DNA of 64,000 nt from contig JACQYS010000022.1 in assembly GCA_016208105.1 (NCBI GenBank), forward strand, positions 124,001-188,000. The letters are read 5' to 3'. The stretch comes from Desulfovibrio sp. (lineage in GTDB: Bacteria > Desulfobacterota > Desulfovibrionia > Desulfovibrionales > Desulfovibrionaceae). Below, one piece after another: positions 52,285-60,800 of this stretch (positions are counted from its first letter, which is position 1; every line of letters begins with the position of its first letter). The notes under the pieces were generated by a model. The model worked only from the letters and a program-made list of their open reading frames with translations, searched no databases and was not told the DNA's origin. Made by a program: the position numbers and the translations under genes.

Positions 52285-52850
52285 CGTTCATTTGTCTCTC
52301 TGCACCGTGCGCTATGCAGGGTGCAGAGAGACAAGCTTGGCAATAGTATACTCTTTCAGAAATCCCCCGTGTGATCCGGAAGAAGGAATAAAACCATTGG
52401 AAATAGAGCGGTCTATTTTATTTCGCTTTTGCATGTATCTGTCTGTGTTATATGGTGTCTAAAGTGTGAAATTATGATGTTTTATGCAAATAAACGTTTT
52501 TCCCAGTCTACAGCGTGAAGTATTGTATATAATAACTCACATTGTATGTGCAGAGTGTATAGTGGGCCTGCTAGTTGGTATTGTTCAAAAAGTGGGGTTT
52601 CCCTCCCTTGTTGCTTTTTACAAAATCAAAGATTCATAGTAAATTCTGAAAAAGTATAAAGCCAGAGATATGCATATAAGAGAAATACCAGCAGGGCATA
52701 GTCACTTGTTTATCTCCATTCCATTAACAAAGTGCTGGATGTTGCGGGAAACTGAGCGGTTGCCGTTTGGAAGTCCGAATCAGTCCACGGTGCGCCGTGA
52801 AAAAAGCGTATGCCCTGTGGTCGCTTCGTCAACATGGAGGTCTTGAGGCA
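52285..52850. other. AT-rich non-coding stretch between tRNA-Lys and a chemoreceptor gene
   Basis: About 570 bp, much richer in A+T than the rest of the window, with no convincing gene. It contains the 15-bp inverted repeat at 52292-52334 and several TATAAT-like segments (for example near 52530 and 52655). The position directly after a tRNA gene and the base bias suggest an acquired segment, but I see no repeat of the tRNA 3' end downstream and no integrase. Confidence 0.6.
52292..52334. repeat. 15-bp perfect inverted repeat after tRNA-Lys
   Basis: TTGTCTCTCTGCACC (52292-52306) pairs with GGTGCAGAGAGACAA (52320-52334), 13-base loop. It is 20 bp after the tRNA terminator stem. No T-run follows. 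Confidence 0.85.
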
Positions 52851-54947
52851 GTGAAGAATCAAAAAATTGCTGTAAAGATTGTTGGAAGCGTCTGTATTCT
52901 TTTGACTCTGGTTTGTTCAGGAATTGGAGTGATGTCCTACCTGACAGCATATTCTGCCATAGAGAAGCGTGTGCAAGACGCTCTGCCGACAATGGCTGAA
53001 GATGCGGCAAAGTATATCAGGGCGACTCTTGATCTCTATGTTTTGGGGATTGAAGGAGTAGCCGGGCGTGCTATGGTGAGAAGCATGGAGTGGGACAAGC
53101 AGGAAGCCGCTTTGAAGGAAGAGATAAAACGGCAGGGCTTTCTCGACATGGGGATTGCCACGCCGGATGGTAAAACAAAGTATACTGATGGGTCCAGCGC
53201 TGACCTGGGTGATCGCGATTATTTCAAAGCTGCGGCATCCGGAAAGACAATGATGTCGGATGTGATCATTAGCCGCGTGACGAACAAACCCGTGATGATC
53301 CTCGCCACGCCCATAAAGGATGGAGCAAAGGTCATAGGAGTTGTCATTGGGAGACTGGACGGTGCATTGCTTTCAAGCATTACGGATAAAGTGAGATATG
53401 GAAAAAGTGGATATTCATATATAATTAATGAAAAAGGGGCGCTGATCGCTCATGATAAACGTGAGTTTGTCTACGAGGCGCGCAATTTCCTTGAAGAAGG
53501 GAAAACAAAACCTGAGTTCAAGCTGCTTTCGGAAATGATGCAGCGAATGGTGAAGGGTGAGAAAGGCTTTGATGACTATACATTCATGGGGTCCGAGAGA
53601 TATTTCGGATTCGCGCCAGTTCCAGGGACACGTTGGTCAATCGCAGTCGGGGCAATAAAGAACGATGTTCTTTCCGACGTTCTTGAGATGCGAATGAAAT
53701 TTATCACGGTGTCATTATGCTTCTTACTCTTTGGCGCTATAGTATCTTATCTTTTAGCCCGGTCTATAGCAAATCCTGTAAAGAAACTGATGGCGGCTGC
53801 GATAGCGGTTTCCCAAGGTGATCTGTCCGCAAGCTCCGGTCTTGATCAAAAAGATGAGATCGGTATCCTGGACGGAGCATTGAAGACCATGGTGTCCACT
53901 CTTGTGGCTAAAATGAGCGAAGCAGAAGAGCAGACCGCTCTTGCGCAGCAGGAATCTGAGAAAGCGCATCAAGCTACTCTGGAAGCTCAAGACGCAAAAG
54001 AAAAGGCTGAGCGTGCCAAGGCAGAAGGAATGCTCCATGCCGCGCATCAGCTCGAAAGTGTCGTTGAGATCGTCACGTCCGCTTCTGAAGAACTGTCGGC
54101 GCAGATTGACGAATCGAGCAGAGGCTCTGAGGCCCAGGCACATCGTGTCGATGAAACCGCCACTGCCATGGAGGAGATGAACGCCACTGTTCTCGAGGTG
54201 GCCAAGAGCGCATCTCATGCCGCCCAAACAGCGGACCAGGCCAAAGCCAAGGCTGAAGAAGGTTCGAAAATCGTCGATCTGGTTGTGAAAGGAATCGGCG
54301 ACGTGCAGCGTCAGGCACAGGGAATGAAGACAGACATGGATTCTCTGGGAAAACAGGCCGAAGGCATTGGCCAGATCATGAATGTCATCACCGATATTGC
54401 CGACCAAACCAACCTGCTGGCTTTAAACGCGGCTATCGAGGCGGCCCGTGCTGGCGAGGCCGGGCGGGGGTTTGCGGTTGTTGCCGACGAGGTGCGCAAG
54501 CTTGCTGAGAAGACAATGACCGCTACCAAGGAAGTCGGGGACGCCATCAGGGGCATTCAAGAGGGAACGAGGAAAAACAGTGAGAACGTGGATCGCTCCG
54601 GCCGGACAATTGAGGAGGCCACGTCCCTCGCCAACAGGTCCGGAGATGCCCTGAAAGAGATTGTCTCTCTGGTGGAAACAACTTCGGACCAGGTCCGCTC
54701 CATTGCCACCGCTTCGGAACAGCAGTCCTCGGCGAGTGAAGAGATCAACCACAGCATCGAGGACGTAAGCCGGATCTCTTCGGAAACCTCCGATGCCATG
54801 CGCCAGTCAGCCCAGGCAGTCGGGGAATTGGCCAGCCAGGCGCAGGTGTTGAAGAATTTGATCGATCAGATGAAAGACGAAGGTGGTGCGGGCTCTGGAT
54901 CGACGTCCGCCAACGCCAGGAAAGCTCTTGCGGGCGCGAGGACGTAA
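52851..54947 (+). CDS. Methyl-accepting chemotaxis protein with periplasmic Cache sensor
   Basis: 698 residues from the GTG at 52851, with GGAGG nine bases upstream. TM1 is about residues 7-30, a double-Cache type periplasmic domain spans about 35-285 ([47 protein letters not shown]-type and [13 protein letters not shown]), TM2 is about 290-312, then HAMP. The cytoplasmic part ends with the conserved hairpin tip [20 protein letters not shown] and [20 protein letters not shown]. The 5' half is AT-richer than the signalling half. The ligand is unknown. No CheW-binding pentapeptide (WxxF/W) is seen at the C-terminus. Confidence 0.95.
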   Translation: MKNQKIAVKIVGSVCILLTLVCSGIGVMSYLTAYSAIEKRVQDALPTMAEDAAKYIRATLDLYVLGIEGVAGRAMVRSMEWDKQEAALKEEIKRQGFLDMGIATPDGKTKYTDGSSADLGDRDYFKAAASGKTMMSDVIISRVTNKPVMILATPIKDGAKVIGVVIGRLDGALLSSITDKVRYGKSGYSYIINEKGALIAHDKREFVYEARNFLEEGKTKPEFKLLSEMMQRMVKGEKGFDDYTFMGSERYFGFAPVPGTRWSIAVGAIKNDVLSDVLEMRMKFITVSLCFLLFGAIVSYLLARSIANPVKKLMAAAIAVSQGDLSASSGLDQKDEIGILDGALKTMVSTLVAKMSEAEEQTALAQQESEKAHQATLEAQDAKEKAERAKAEGMLHAAHQLESVVEIVTSASEELSAQIDESSRGSEAQAHRVDETATAMEEMNATVLEVAKSASHAAQTADQAKAKAEEGSKIVDLVVKGIGDVQRQAQGMKTDMDSLGKQAEGIGQIMNVITDIADQTNLLALNAAIEAARAGEAGRGFAVVADEVRKLAEKTMTATKEVGDAIRGIQEGTRKNSENVDRSGRTIEEATSLANRSGDALKEIVSLVETTSDQVRSIATASEQQSSASEEINHSIEDVSRISSETSDAMRQSAQAVGELASQAQVLKNLIDQMKDEGGAGSGSTSANARKALAGART

Positions 54948-55138
54948 AGGGTCAAAGCTTAAGCCCCGGCACGGGAGAATCCACACCGGTGGTCTCCTGG
55001 GAGGCAGCCGAAGATATACCGAGGCAGTATTGCCCTCACCCGGCTGCTCCCCATGATAGGAGAGGGCAGCTCCGTTTCAATGGAAGCGGAAACAGGCCAT
55101 CAACCGGGCGGTGTGCTGTTGAAATCGCGTTGGCCGTA

Positions 55139-55675
55139 TTATTCCGCAGCGGCTCCAAGGAATATCCCGGCCACCTTGCCGTCTTTTATCTCAAAAATCA
55201 GTCCATCGAAAATTGATCCGGCCACGAATCGTTTCCCCTTGCTTGTAGCGCCGTCGCGGTCCCTGTAGCGCCCATAGGCGTCAAGAACCTCTTTCTCAGC
55301 GCTCCCTATGCGAACCCCCTTGCTGGTCTGAAGCGTGCTCGGGGATGTGATTGTGATGTCGGCAACCTGTTTCGCGCCCCCACGCTTGTTTGCACTCATC
55401 TTGAGAACGATTCCGCACCCGGGATATTTCCACGTCTGGACATAGTCTCCGGTGGCGCCCTCGTATTGCTCTTTGAGCTTGTTTGGAGCGCAGGAGACGA
55501 GTTTCTGAAGTTCATTTTCAGGCAGGCCCAGCCGTAACTCCCCGATACGCTCTTTGCCTGTGTCGAACTGATCGGCGATGTTGGCCTTCTGGGCATGGGC
55601 GGCATGTGACCAGAGAAGGGGACAGAAGGTGAGGGCCACAAGGATCAATAGAGGTGGGAAAACGTTTCGAATCAT
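55139..55675 (-). CDS. Secreted protein of unknown function with two BLIP/SmpA-like repeats
   Basis: 178 residues from the ATG at 55675 (GGAGG upstream). A signal peptide (VFPPLLILVALTFCPLLWSH, cleavage after AHA) is followed by two similar units, IGELRLGLPENELQKLVSCA and GVRIGSAEKEVLDAYGRYRD, each of the G-x-x-x-x-E-V/L type seen in SmpA/BLIP-like folds. Two cysteines (SCAPNK and PGCGIV) may form a disulfide. It is convergent with the chemoreceptor gene; the 191-bp gap contains a TGCCCT/AGGGCA hairpin near 55030-55068. Confidence 0.72.
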   Translation of the reverse strand: MIRNVFPPLLILVALTFCPLLWSHAAHAQKANIADQFDTGKERIGELRLGLPENELQKLVSCAPNKLKEQYEGATGDYVQTWKYPGCGIVLKMSANKRGGAKQVADITITSPSTLQTSKGVRIGSAEKEVLDAYGRYRDRDGATSKGKRFVAGSIFDGLIFEIKDGKVAGIFLGAAAE

Positions 55676-55808
55676 CTGTTTCCTCCAGTCATGTCGCTTA
55701 TTCGAATAGCCAATCCGGCCGGTCCTGTGAAGCGCAATGGGGAAAGCATAGCCGTTTGAACGCAGTGCAAAGACAAACCAATGGATGCTTCGAAAAAGCA
55801 TAGAGGAA

Positions 55809-55886
55809 GCCCCGGGCGGATTAACCGCCCGGGGCACACGTGAGGATCCCCCGGCGAGGATAGGTGGGGGGGGCAGTCCTCGCCGG
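55809..55886 (-). terminator. Two hairpins downstream of the NifU-like gene, probable terminator region
   Basis: GCCCCGGGCGG/CCGCCCGGGGC (55809-55819 with 55825-55835, loop ATTAA) is a perfect 11-bp stem, and CCGGCGAGGA/TCCTCGCCGG (55851-55860 with 55877-55886) is a second. On the minus strand TTCCTC follows the first, then TTTTT about 12 bases on. The region lies at the end of the coo-linked genes. Confidence 0.6.
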
Positions 55887-55943
55887 AGGCTTGGACAGCA
55901 GTGATGGGCTCTTAGTCCTTGTCCTTATACCCTCGGGAAGCGT

Positions 55944-56945
55944 TTACGCCGCCGCTTTTTCCCAGTTGCGCAACGCGATTTTCAATGCGCCAACAGTGAA
56001 ATAGTCGCAGTCGAGCTTGGGGATCACCCTGGGAAGGTGCTTGTGCAGATCCTCGTTGGTGAGGGGGTAGCACTCGTACACGGATTTCCCGGTGATCATG
56101 GCCGCGAGTGTGGCCAGGCATTCCTTGCTGTAGTCGCAGCCTTCGGCGATGCCGCCGGCTTCCGCGATCACGTCGTCCACGATGCGCAGTTCGACGCGAA
56201 TGGAATTCTTGCAGACCGAGCAGCTGTGCAGGCCCACGGCGTTGGCTCCCTCGATCCTGTTGATGTAGGGCTCTCTGCTGGTGACGCACGGCGGAGCGGC
56301 TGCCGATTCGACGACTGAGGCCACTGCGGGAGCTTTCGCAGGCGCGGGCTTCTGGGGCTCTTGGCGCGTTTTGGGTTTGGCCGTGGCAGCGATTTCGATA
56401 CCGAGTTCCCGGCGCACTTCTTCAAGGTCGATGACCCTGGGGTCGATGAGGCTGAACCCGCAACTGCCGCCCCAGTCCTGTTCGTCGGCAAAGGCGCCGT
56501 CGTAGCGGACGTCGTCTAGGATGAGAAAGTCCTGGGTGCCAAGGATGCGGTCCCAGCGGTGGACGAAGAAGTCGAACTTCTCCGGCTCGAAACGCTCGAT
56601 GTTGGTCCACTTCCAGGTCATGTTGCAGAATTCGTCGTCGTAACCCAGAAGGGCCAGATACCGGGCCTTGCTCTCGAGAAAATGGCGGCGGCGCAGAAAA
56701 ACGGCGGATTCTGGAATGACCGAGGTGTCGAACGGAATTCTATTGTCGTCCAGGCTCACCTGGATCATGCAGTCGTCGTCGAACTTCATGCCGCAGGTGC
56801 TGGTGTTGCCGTTGCGCCACCAGTGGATGTACTTCTGGGCGTAGAACTTGCGCCCCAGCGCCTGAATGCGCTGCACTGTCTTTTGCGACACGGGGTGCAG
56901 GGCCAGGTCGCAACGTTGTCCTGATATTTTTAATGTAAGGTCCAT
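55944..56945 (-). CDS. Unrecognised protein with an IscU/NifU-like C-terminal region, next to cooF
   Basis: 333 residues from the ATG at 56945 (GAGGAGG upstream). Residues about 1-190 are a globular part rich in Trp, Phe and Asp (HWWRNGNTSTCGMKFDDDCM, FVHRWDRILGTQDFLILDDV) that I do not recognise. An Ala/Pro/Lys linker follows. Residues about 225-333 contain HSCSVCKNSIRVELRIVDD, IAEAGGIAEGCDYSKECLAT and LAAMITGKSVYECYPLTNED, which has the strand order and cysteine pattern of the IscU/NifU scaffold fold. It lies 112 bp after cooF on the same strand, so a role in supplying or sensing Fe-S clusters for the hydrogenase is possible. This is inference. Confidence 0.6.
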   Translation of the reverse strand: MDLTLKISGQRCDLALHPVSQKTVQRIQALGRKFYAQKYIHWWRNGNTSTCGMKFDDDCMIQVSLDDNRIPFDTSVIPESAVFLRRRHFLESKARYLALLGYDDEFCNMTWKWTNIERFEPEKFDFFVHRWDRILGTQDFLILDDVRYDGAFADEQDWGGSCGFSLIDPRVIDLEEVRRELGIEIAATAKPKTRQEPQKPAPAKAPAVASVVESAAAPPCVTSREPYINRIEGANAVGLHSCSVCKNSIRVELRIVDDVIAEAGGIAEGCDYSKECLATLAAMITGKSVYECYPLTNEDLHKHLPRVIPKLDCDYFTVGALKIALRNWEKAAA

Positions 56946-57057
56946 TGGTGTTCCTCCTCGACAAAGGGACTCGGGAGTGCCAGCTCGTTTTCTGAACGAG
57001 GGGCGGCTGGTTCCCGGGTTAGGCGACAAAGGCAGCCTGAGTTGTACCGCGCCGTTT

Positions 57058-57666
57058 TCAGCTTGCGGCCGGAACGTCGCCGTCGGTATCGTTTATGACC
57101 AGGGTCTCGTTTATTATCACGCTCACCTGGGCCAGTTGGGCCACGCTGGCCTTGGCCATGGCCTGGCGGTAGGAGCCGAGCTCCACGTACTGCAGGGCCT
57201 GCTTGGGACAGGCTTCCACGCACGCGCAGACTTCCTTGCCGGTATCGGCCCGCCATGCCTGGCACATGTCGCACTTCTTGGCCGAACCGCTGTTGGTCCT
57301 GCCGGTGAAGGCTGTCTCGCCCTCAACGCCGACCTCGATGGCACCGAAGGGACAGGCCATCACGCACATCTTGCAGCCGACGCACAGGGTTTCGCTCACG
57401 CTCACCAGCCCGTCGAGTTGTTGGATGGCGCCGAATGGGCAGGCGTGGGCGCAGGGGGCGTCTTCGCAGTGGCGGCATTGAATGGGGTAGCGAACGTTAT
57501 CCACCTTCACCACTTTGATGCGGGAAATGGTGGGCAGGCCGCGCTTCTTGGCCTCCTTGAAGGGGAGGTTGATGTGAGCGCTCACGCAGGCGATTTCGCA
57601 CTTCTTGCAACCGATGCACTTCTCAGGATTGGCGAGAACAATCGGATTTTCATACGCACTGGGCAT
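57058..57666 (-). CDS. cooF: Coo hydrogenase-associated polyferredoxin CooF
   Basis: 202 residues from the ATG at 57666 (GGAG nine bases upstream). Four [4Fe-4S] motifs are visible: Cys17/20/23/27 (CIGCKKCEIAC), Cys64/67/72/76 (CRHCEDAPCAHAC), Cys95/98/101/105 (CVGCKMCVMAC) and Cys132/135 with 147-153. It resembles the CooF/HycB electron-transfer subunits. CooF passes electrons from CO dehydrogenase to the hydrogenase in Rhodospirillum; no CO dehydrogenase gene is in this window. The start lies 17 bp inside hypA. Confidence 0.93.
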   Translation of the reverse strand: MPSAYENPIVLANPEKCIGCKKCEIACVSAHINLPFKEAKKRGLPTISRIKVVKVDNVRYPIQCRHCEDAPCAHACPFGAIQQLDGLVSVSETLCVGCKMCVMACPFGAIEVGVEGETAFTGRTNSGSAKKCDMCQAWRADTGKEVCACVEACPKQALQYVELGSYRQAMAKASVAQLAQVSVIINETLVINDTDGDVPAAS

Positions 57667-58027
57667 GATCGTAACTCCGAGTTGGTTGTTCGACTTCAAT
57701 GCTTTTAACGTAGAGCTCGCGACCGGTTGCGAGCGTCACAGACGATTTCTGGCAGCTCGGGCAGCGCAGGAACCGCCCGTCCTTCAAGGCTGGTTCGCCG
57801 CACATGTCGCAATTGCCTGTTGCTGCGATTTTCTCGATCACCAGCTTGGCTCCGTCAGCCACGGTGCCCAGGGCGATCATTTCGAAGCAGGCCTCCAGGG
57901 TGGAGTGTTCCACCCCGCAGTATTCCCCGATGCACAAGTCCACCCTGCGAACAGCTCCGGTATGCGCTTCGCGGGCTTTGTCCCGCACGATGCCGATAAT
58001 GCTCATGGCGAGGGAAGATTCGTGCAT
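57650..58027 (-). CDS. hypA: Hydrogenase nickel chaperone HypA
   Basis: 125 residues from the ATG at 58027. The N-terminal MHESSLAMSI supplies His2, the nickel ligand, and the zinc site is Cys73/76 (CDMCG) with Cys89/92 (CPSC). HypA hands nickel to the large-subunit precursor with HypB. It is encoded between cooH and cooF, behind an intrinsic terminator (58130-58163), so it and cooF may be expressed separately from the structural genes. The in-frame extension up to 58180 runs into that hairpin and is not coding. Confidence 0.95.
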   Translation of the reverse strand: MHESSLAMSIIGIVRDKAREAHTGAVRRVDLCIGEYCGVEHSTLEACFEMIALGTVADGAKLVIEKIAATGNCDMCGEPALKDGRFLRCPSCQKSSVTLATGRELYVKSIEVEQPTRSYDHAQCV

Positions 58028-58129
58028 GGTGATTGCCTCGAGTACCTTCGTCGTTGCGTACAACGTGAAGGCACTCAACCATTCCTCGCGGCTTCTGACT
58101 GTCAGCAAGGCGACAAAAGTTAAAAAAAT

Positions 58130-58163
58130 CACAAAAAAGAAAGCCGCCCCTGGGGCGGCTTTC
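58130..58163 (-). terminator. Intrinsic terminator between cooH and hypA
   Basis: On the minus strand GAAAGCCGCC (58163-58154) pairs with GGCGGCTTTC (58148-58139), loop of five, followed by TTTTTTGTGATTTTTTTAAC. It begins 27 bp after the cooH stop and lies inside the hydrogenase gene cluster. Confidence 0.9.
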
Positions 58164-58189
58164 AGCGGGATTGAGTTCAAAAAAGATGC

Positions 58190-59275
58190 TTAGCGTTCAG
58201 TACAAGAGATGCACGGGTCGATGCTGTTGACGATAAGCGGTATGTCCGCCACCTGGCATCCGGCCATCATCACCTGCAGGGCCTCCCAGTTCATGTAGGT
58301 GGGCACCCGCCACTTCAGGCGCTGGGGGGTGTCCGAACCGTCGGAACGCAGATAATAGATCAGTTCGCCGCGCGGCGCCTCGGTGCGGGCAACGGATTCT
58401 CCGGCAGGTACGGCCACGAAGCCTTCGGACTTCACGGGACCCTCGGGCATCTGGTCCAGGCACTGCTCGACGATGCTTATTGACTCAACCGCTTCGCGGA
58501 GCCTGAGAAGCGCTCTGGAGTGGACGTCTCCAGCCGTGTCCGACTGCACCTCGAAGCGCAGTTCGTCGTAGGCGGCGTAGGGAGCCTTGCGGCGCAGATC
58601 GTAGGCCACGCCTGAAGCCCGGGCCACCGGACCCACAACGGCGTGGAGCTTAGCCTCCTGCTCGGAAAGCAGGCCAATGCCCCGGGTGCGGGTGCGGATC
58701 AGCGGGTCGCGCTCGAACACTCCGTAGAGTTCGGCCAGTTGGGGCTTCAAGGCTTCAAGCTGGCCGCGCAGGAACCGGGCGATGTCCGCGTCTATGTCCG
58801 TGCGCGTGCCGCCGATGGTGCACTGGCCCAGGTTCATGCGGTTTCCGTACACGCCTTCCTTGGCGTCCTGCATGAGTTCGCGGACTTCCATGGCATGCAT
58901 GAACAGGGAGTCGAATCCCGTTAGATGAGCCATGATGCCCACGTTGAACAGATGGGAGGCGATGCGTTTTACCTCGTCGGCAATCACGCGCAGGTACTGG
59001 GCGCGCATGGGCACTTCGATCCCGGCCAGGTTCTCAACGGCCATGCAGAAGGTGGCCGGGTGGCTGTTGGAACACAGCGAGCAGACACGCTCGGTGAGAG
59101 TGATGTTTTGGAAGTAGTTGCGGTGCATGGCCAGGGCTTCCATGCCACGGTGGACATGGCCCGCGGCGAGCTCCACGCCTTGAACCGTTTCGCCCTCGAC
59201 CTTGATGTCGAAGTACATGGGCTCTTCCAGGGCCACATGCAGCGGGCCGATCGGCAGGGTATATGTCTCGGACAT
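58190..59275 (-). CDS. cooH: Energy-conserving [NiFe] hydrogenase large subunit CooH
   Basis: 361 residues from the ATG at 59275, which overlaps the cooU stop. The Ni-Fe ligands are Cys65 and Cys68 (ERVCSLCSNSH) and Cys355 and Cys358 in the ending DPCISCTER. The chain stops three residues after the last cysteine cluster, so there is no C-terminal extension to remove. NuoD-like blocks (RVIADEVKRIASHLFNVG, TRTDIDADIARFLR) are present. It catalyses proton reduction or H2 oxidation at the membrane complex with CooL. Confidence 0.96.
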   Translation of the reverse strand: MSETYTLPIGPLHVALEEPMYFDIKVEGETVQGVELAAGHVHRGMEALAMHRNYFQNITLTERVCSLCSNSHPATFCMAVENLAGIEVPMRAQYLRVIADEVKRIASHLFNVGIMAHLTGFDSLFMHAMEVRELMQDAKEGVYGNRMNLGQCTIGGTRTDIDADIARFLRGQLEALKPQLAELYGVFERDPLIRTRTRGIGLLSEQEAKLHAVVGPVARASGVAYDLRRKAPYAAYDELRFEVQSDTAGDVHSRALLRLREAVESISIVEQCLDQMPEGPVKSEGFVAVPAGESVARTEAPRGELIYYLRSDGSDTPQRLKWRVPTYMNWEALQVMMAGCQVADIPLIVNSIDPCISCTER

Positions 59276-59826
59276 CAGTTTTTCGCTCCCTTGGTCCACT
59301 CGGGCATCTGTTTGCCGGCGAAGACCTTTTCCCAGAGGGTGCTGGTGGAGGCGCCGTTCATCATGGTGGAGAGCGGCACCATCCTGTCCAGGATGTCGCC
59401 GTCGAGTGTCGCGTCGATGAACAGGCGTTTGGGGTTGGGGTGGCCTTCCACCTGGATGCCGTAGAGTTCCGTGAATTCGCGCTCGTTCCAATCCGCGTTC
59501 TTGAACCACGGAGTGATGGAAGGAACCATGGGCGGTTCGTTGTCCACACAGGTGGTAACGGTGAGCACCACGCCGTCCAGGTCGAAGTGGTAGGCGATCT
59601 CGCGGCCCTCGATGCGGGCGAATTTGTCGTTGCGATAGGCGGTGACGGTCATGAGCCGCGCTCCGGCCGATGCCAAGAGCGGGGCCAAGCGGGCCAGACT
59701 CTGCGGTTCGCAGAGCTTGACCCAGCCGAACGCGTTTTTATTGGAATCGGACGACCAGTAGACCGATCCGGCCCCCAGGATCTTGCCCACGGCATTGTCC
59801 AGGGCCTGTTTGGCAAGTTCGTTCAT
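59275..59826 (-). CDS. cooU: Coo hydrogenase subunit CooU (NuoC/30-kDa-like)
   Basis: 183 residues. It matches the NuoC-type subunit: YHFDLDGVVLTVTTCVDNEP, ITPWFKNADWNEREFTELYG and IQVEGHPNPKRLFIDATLDG correspond to the conserved acidic/aromatic block before the PxxxR motif. It links the large subunit to the rest of the soluble arm. It overlaps cooX by four bases (ATGA) and cooH by one base, with GGGAGAAG upstream. Confidence 0.9.
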   Translation of the reverse strand: MNELAKQALDNAVGKILGAGSVYWSSDSNKNAFGWVKLCEPQSLARLAPLLASAGARLMTVTAYRNDKFARIEGREIAYHFDLDGVVLTVTTCVDNEPPMVPSITPWFKNADWNEREFTELYGIQVEGHPNPKRLFIDATLDGDILDRMVPLSTMMNGASTSTLWEKVFAGKQMPEWTKGAKN

Positions 59827-60350
59827 TGCTTCTCCCTAAACTGAGACAAGTTGGTGTCGCTGGCGTGCTTGACCAGGCTTTCGCGCTTGCACTTGGGGCA
59901 GAGCAGGAACTGGTCGGGCGCGCGCCCACCAAGCTTCTCGACGATGACGTTCGGCCTGGGCTGGATGCGGGCCCCGCACTGGGCGCACTCGCCGAAGGGC
60001 ACGAAGCTATCCTCGCTGAAGGTATATTTGTCCTCGCCCAGGTGGGAGAGGTGCCAGTTGTCGCTCATGGTAAGAGCCCCGGTGGGGCAATAGTGGGCGC
60101 ACATGCCGCAATACACGCAGGAGTTGTGCCACAGCATGAACTGCATGCCGGACCCGTCCTCTGCGGCGCGCAGCTGAATGGCCCCGGCCGCGCACACGTG
60201 CCGGCAGATGCCGCACAGGATGCACTTCTCGGAATCGTGGACAGCTGCACCACGGAACCGCGCCGGGGTCTTGGCCGGAGCGAAGGGGAAGGGGTCGGTG
60301 GAGGGCCCCTGCAGCAGGTTGCGAACCATGATTTTTAGAAACGGCAGCAT
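59823..60350 (-). CDS. cooX: Coo hydrogenase ferredoxin-like subunit CooX
   Basis: 175 residues from the ATG at 60350 (GGAGG upstream; overlaps the end of cooL by 16 bp). Two [4Fe-4S] motifs are seen: Cys43/46/49/53 (CILCGICRHVC) and Cys78/81/84/88 (CVYCGMCAHYC), as in NuoI. The C-terminus adds two CxxC pairs, Cys122/125 and Cys151/154, spaced like a zinc ribbon. It would take electrons from CooF and pass them to CooL. The longer in-frame stretch upstream overlaps cooL and is not coding. Confidence 0.93.
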   Translation of the reverse strand: MLPFLKIMVRNLLQGPSTDPFPFAPAKTPARFRGAAVHDSEKCILCGICRHVCAAGAIQLRAAEDGSGMQFMLWHNSCVYCGMCAHYCPTGALTMSDNWHLSHLGEDKYTFSEDSFVPFGECAQCGARIQPRPNVIVEKLGGRAPDQFLLCPKCKRESLVKHASDTNLSQFREKQ

Positions 60351-60790
60351 GTGTCTTCCTCCAATCTTTTCCGCCACACGTCCAAGGCCTTGACCACGCC
60401 TTCGATGATGGCCTGGGGCCTGGGCGGACAGCCGGGAACGATGACGTCCAGCGGGATGTACTGGTCCACGGGCTCCTCCAGGGAGTACCCTTCGCGGAAA
60501 CAGCCTCCGGAGGCGGGGCAAGCCCCCACGCCGATGGTGACCTTGGGATGGGGGATCTCGTTGAAGACGCGCAACACCTTCTCGCGCACCCGCAGGTTCA
60601 GCGGCCCGGAAATCAGCACCAGGTCGGCATGCCTGGGGCTGCCGCAGTATTTGCACCCGATGCGCTCCACGTCGTAGCGCGGAATGAGTGCCGTGGTGGC
60701 CATCTCAACGTCGCATCCGTTGCAGGACCCGGCGTTGAGCCTGTAAATCCAGGGGGATCGCGGAACAAGCTTCTGAATCAGTTTGAGCAT
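60335..60790 (-). CDS. cooL: Coo hydrogenase small subunit CooL (NuoB-like)
   Basis: 151 residues. The proximal [4Fe-4S] ligands follow the NuoB/hydrogenase small subunit pattern: Cys23 and Cys26 (GSCNGCDVE), Cys91 (VGACPASGGC) and Cys121 (VPGCPPRPQ). GAGG lies near the ATG. It carries the cluster next to the Ni-Fe site of CooH. No twin-arginine or other signal is present, consistent with a cytoplasm-facing membrane complex. Confidence 0.95.
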   Translation of the reverse strand: MLKLIQKLVPRSPWIYRLNAGSCNGCDVEMATTALIPRYDVERIGCKYCGSPRHADLVLISGPLNLRVREKVLRVFNEIPHPKVTIGVGACPASGGCFREGYSLEEPVDQYIPLDVIVPGCPPRPQAIIEGVVKALDVWRKRLEEDTCCRF

Positions 60791-60800
60791 TGTGTCCTCA

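Noticed and set aside
52256-52462. A 68-codon open frame after tRNA-Lys
   Set aside because: It begins inside the tRNA terminator at a TTG, crosses the 15-bp inverted repeat, has no ribosome-binding site and no protein-like pattern.
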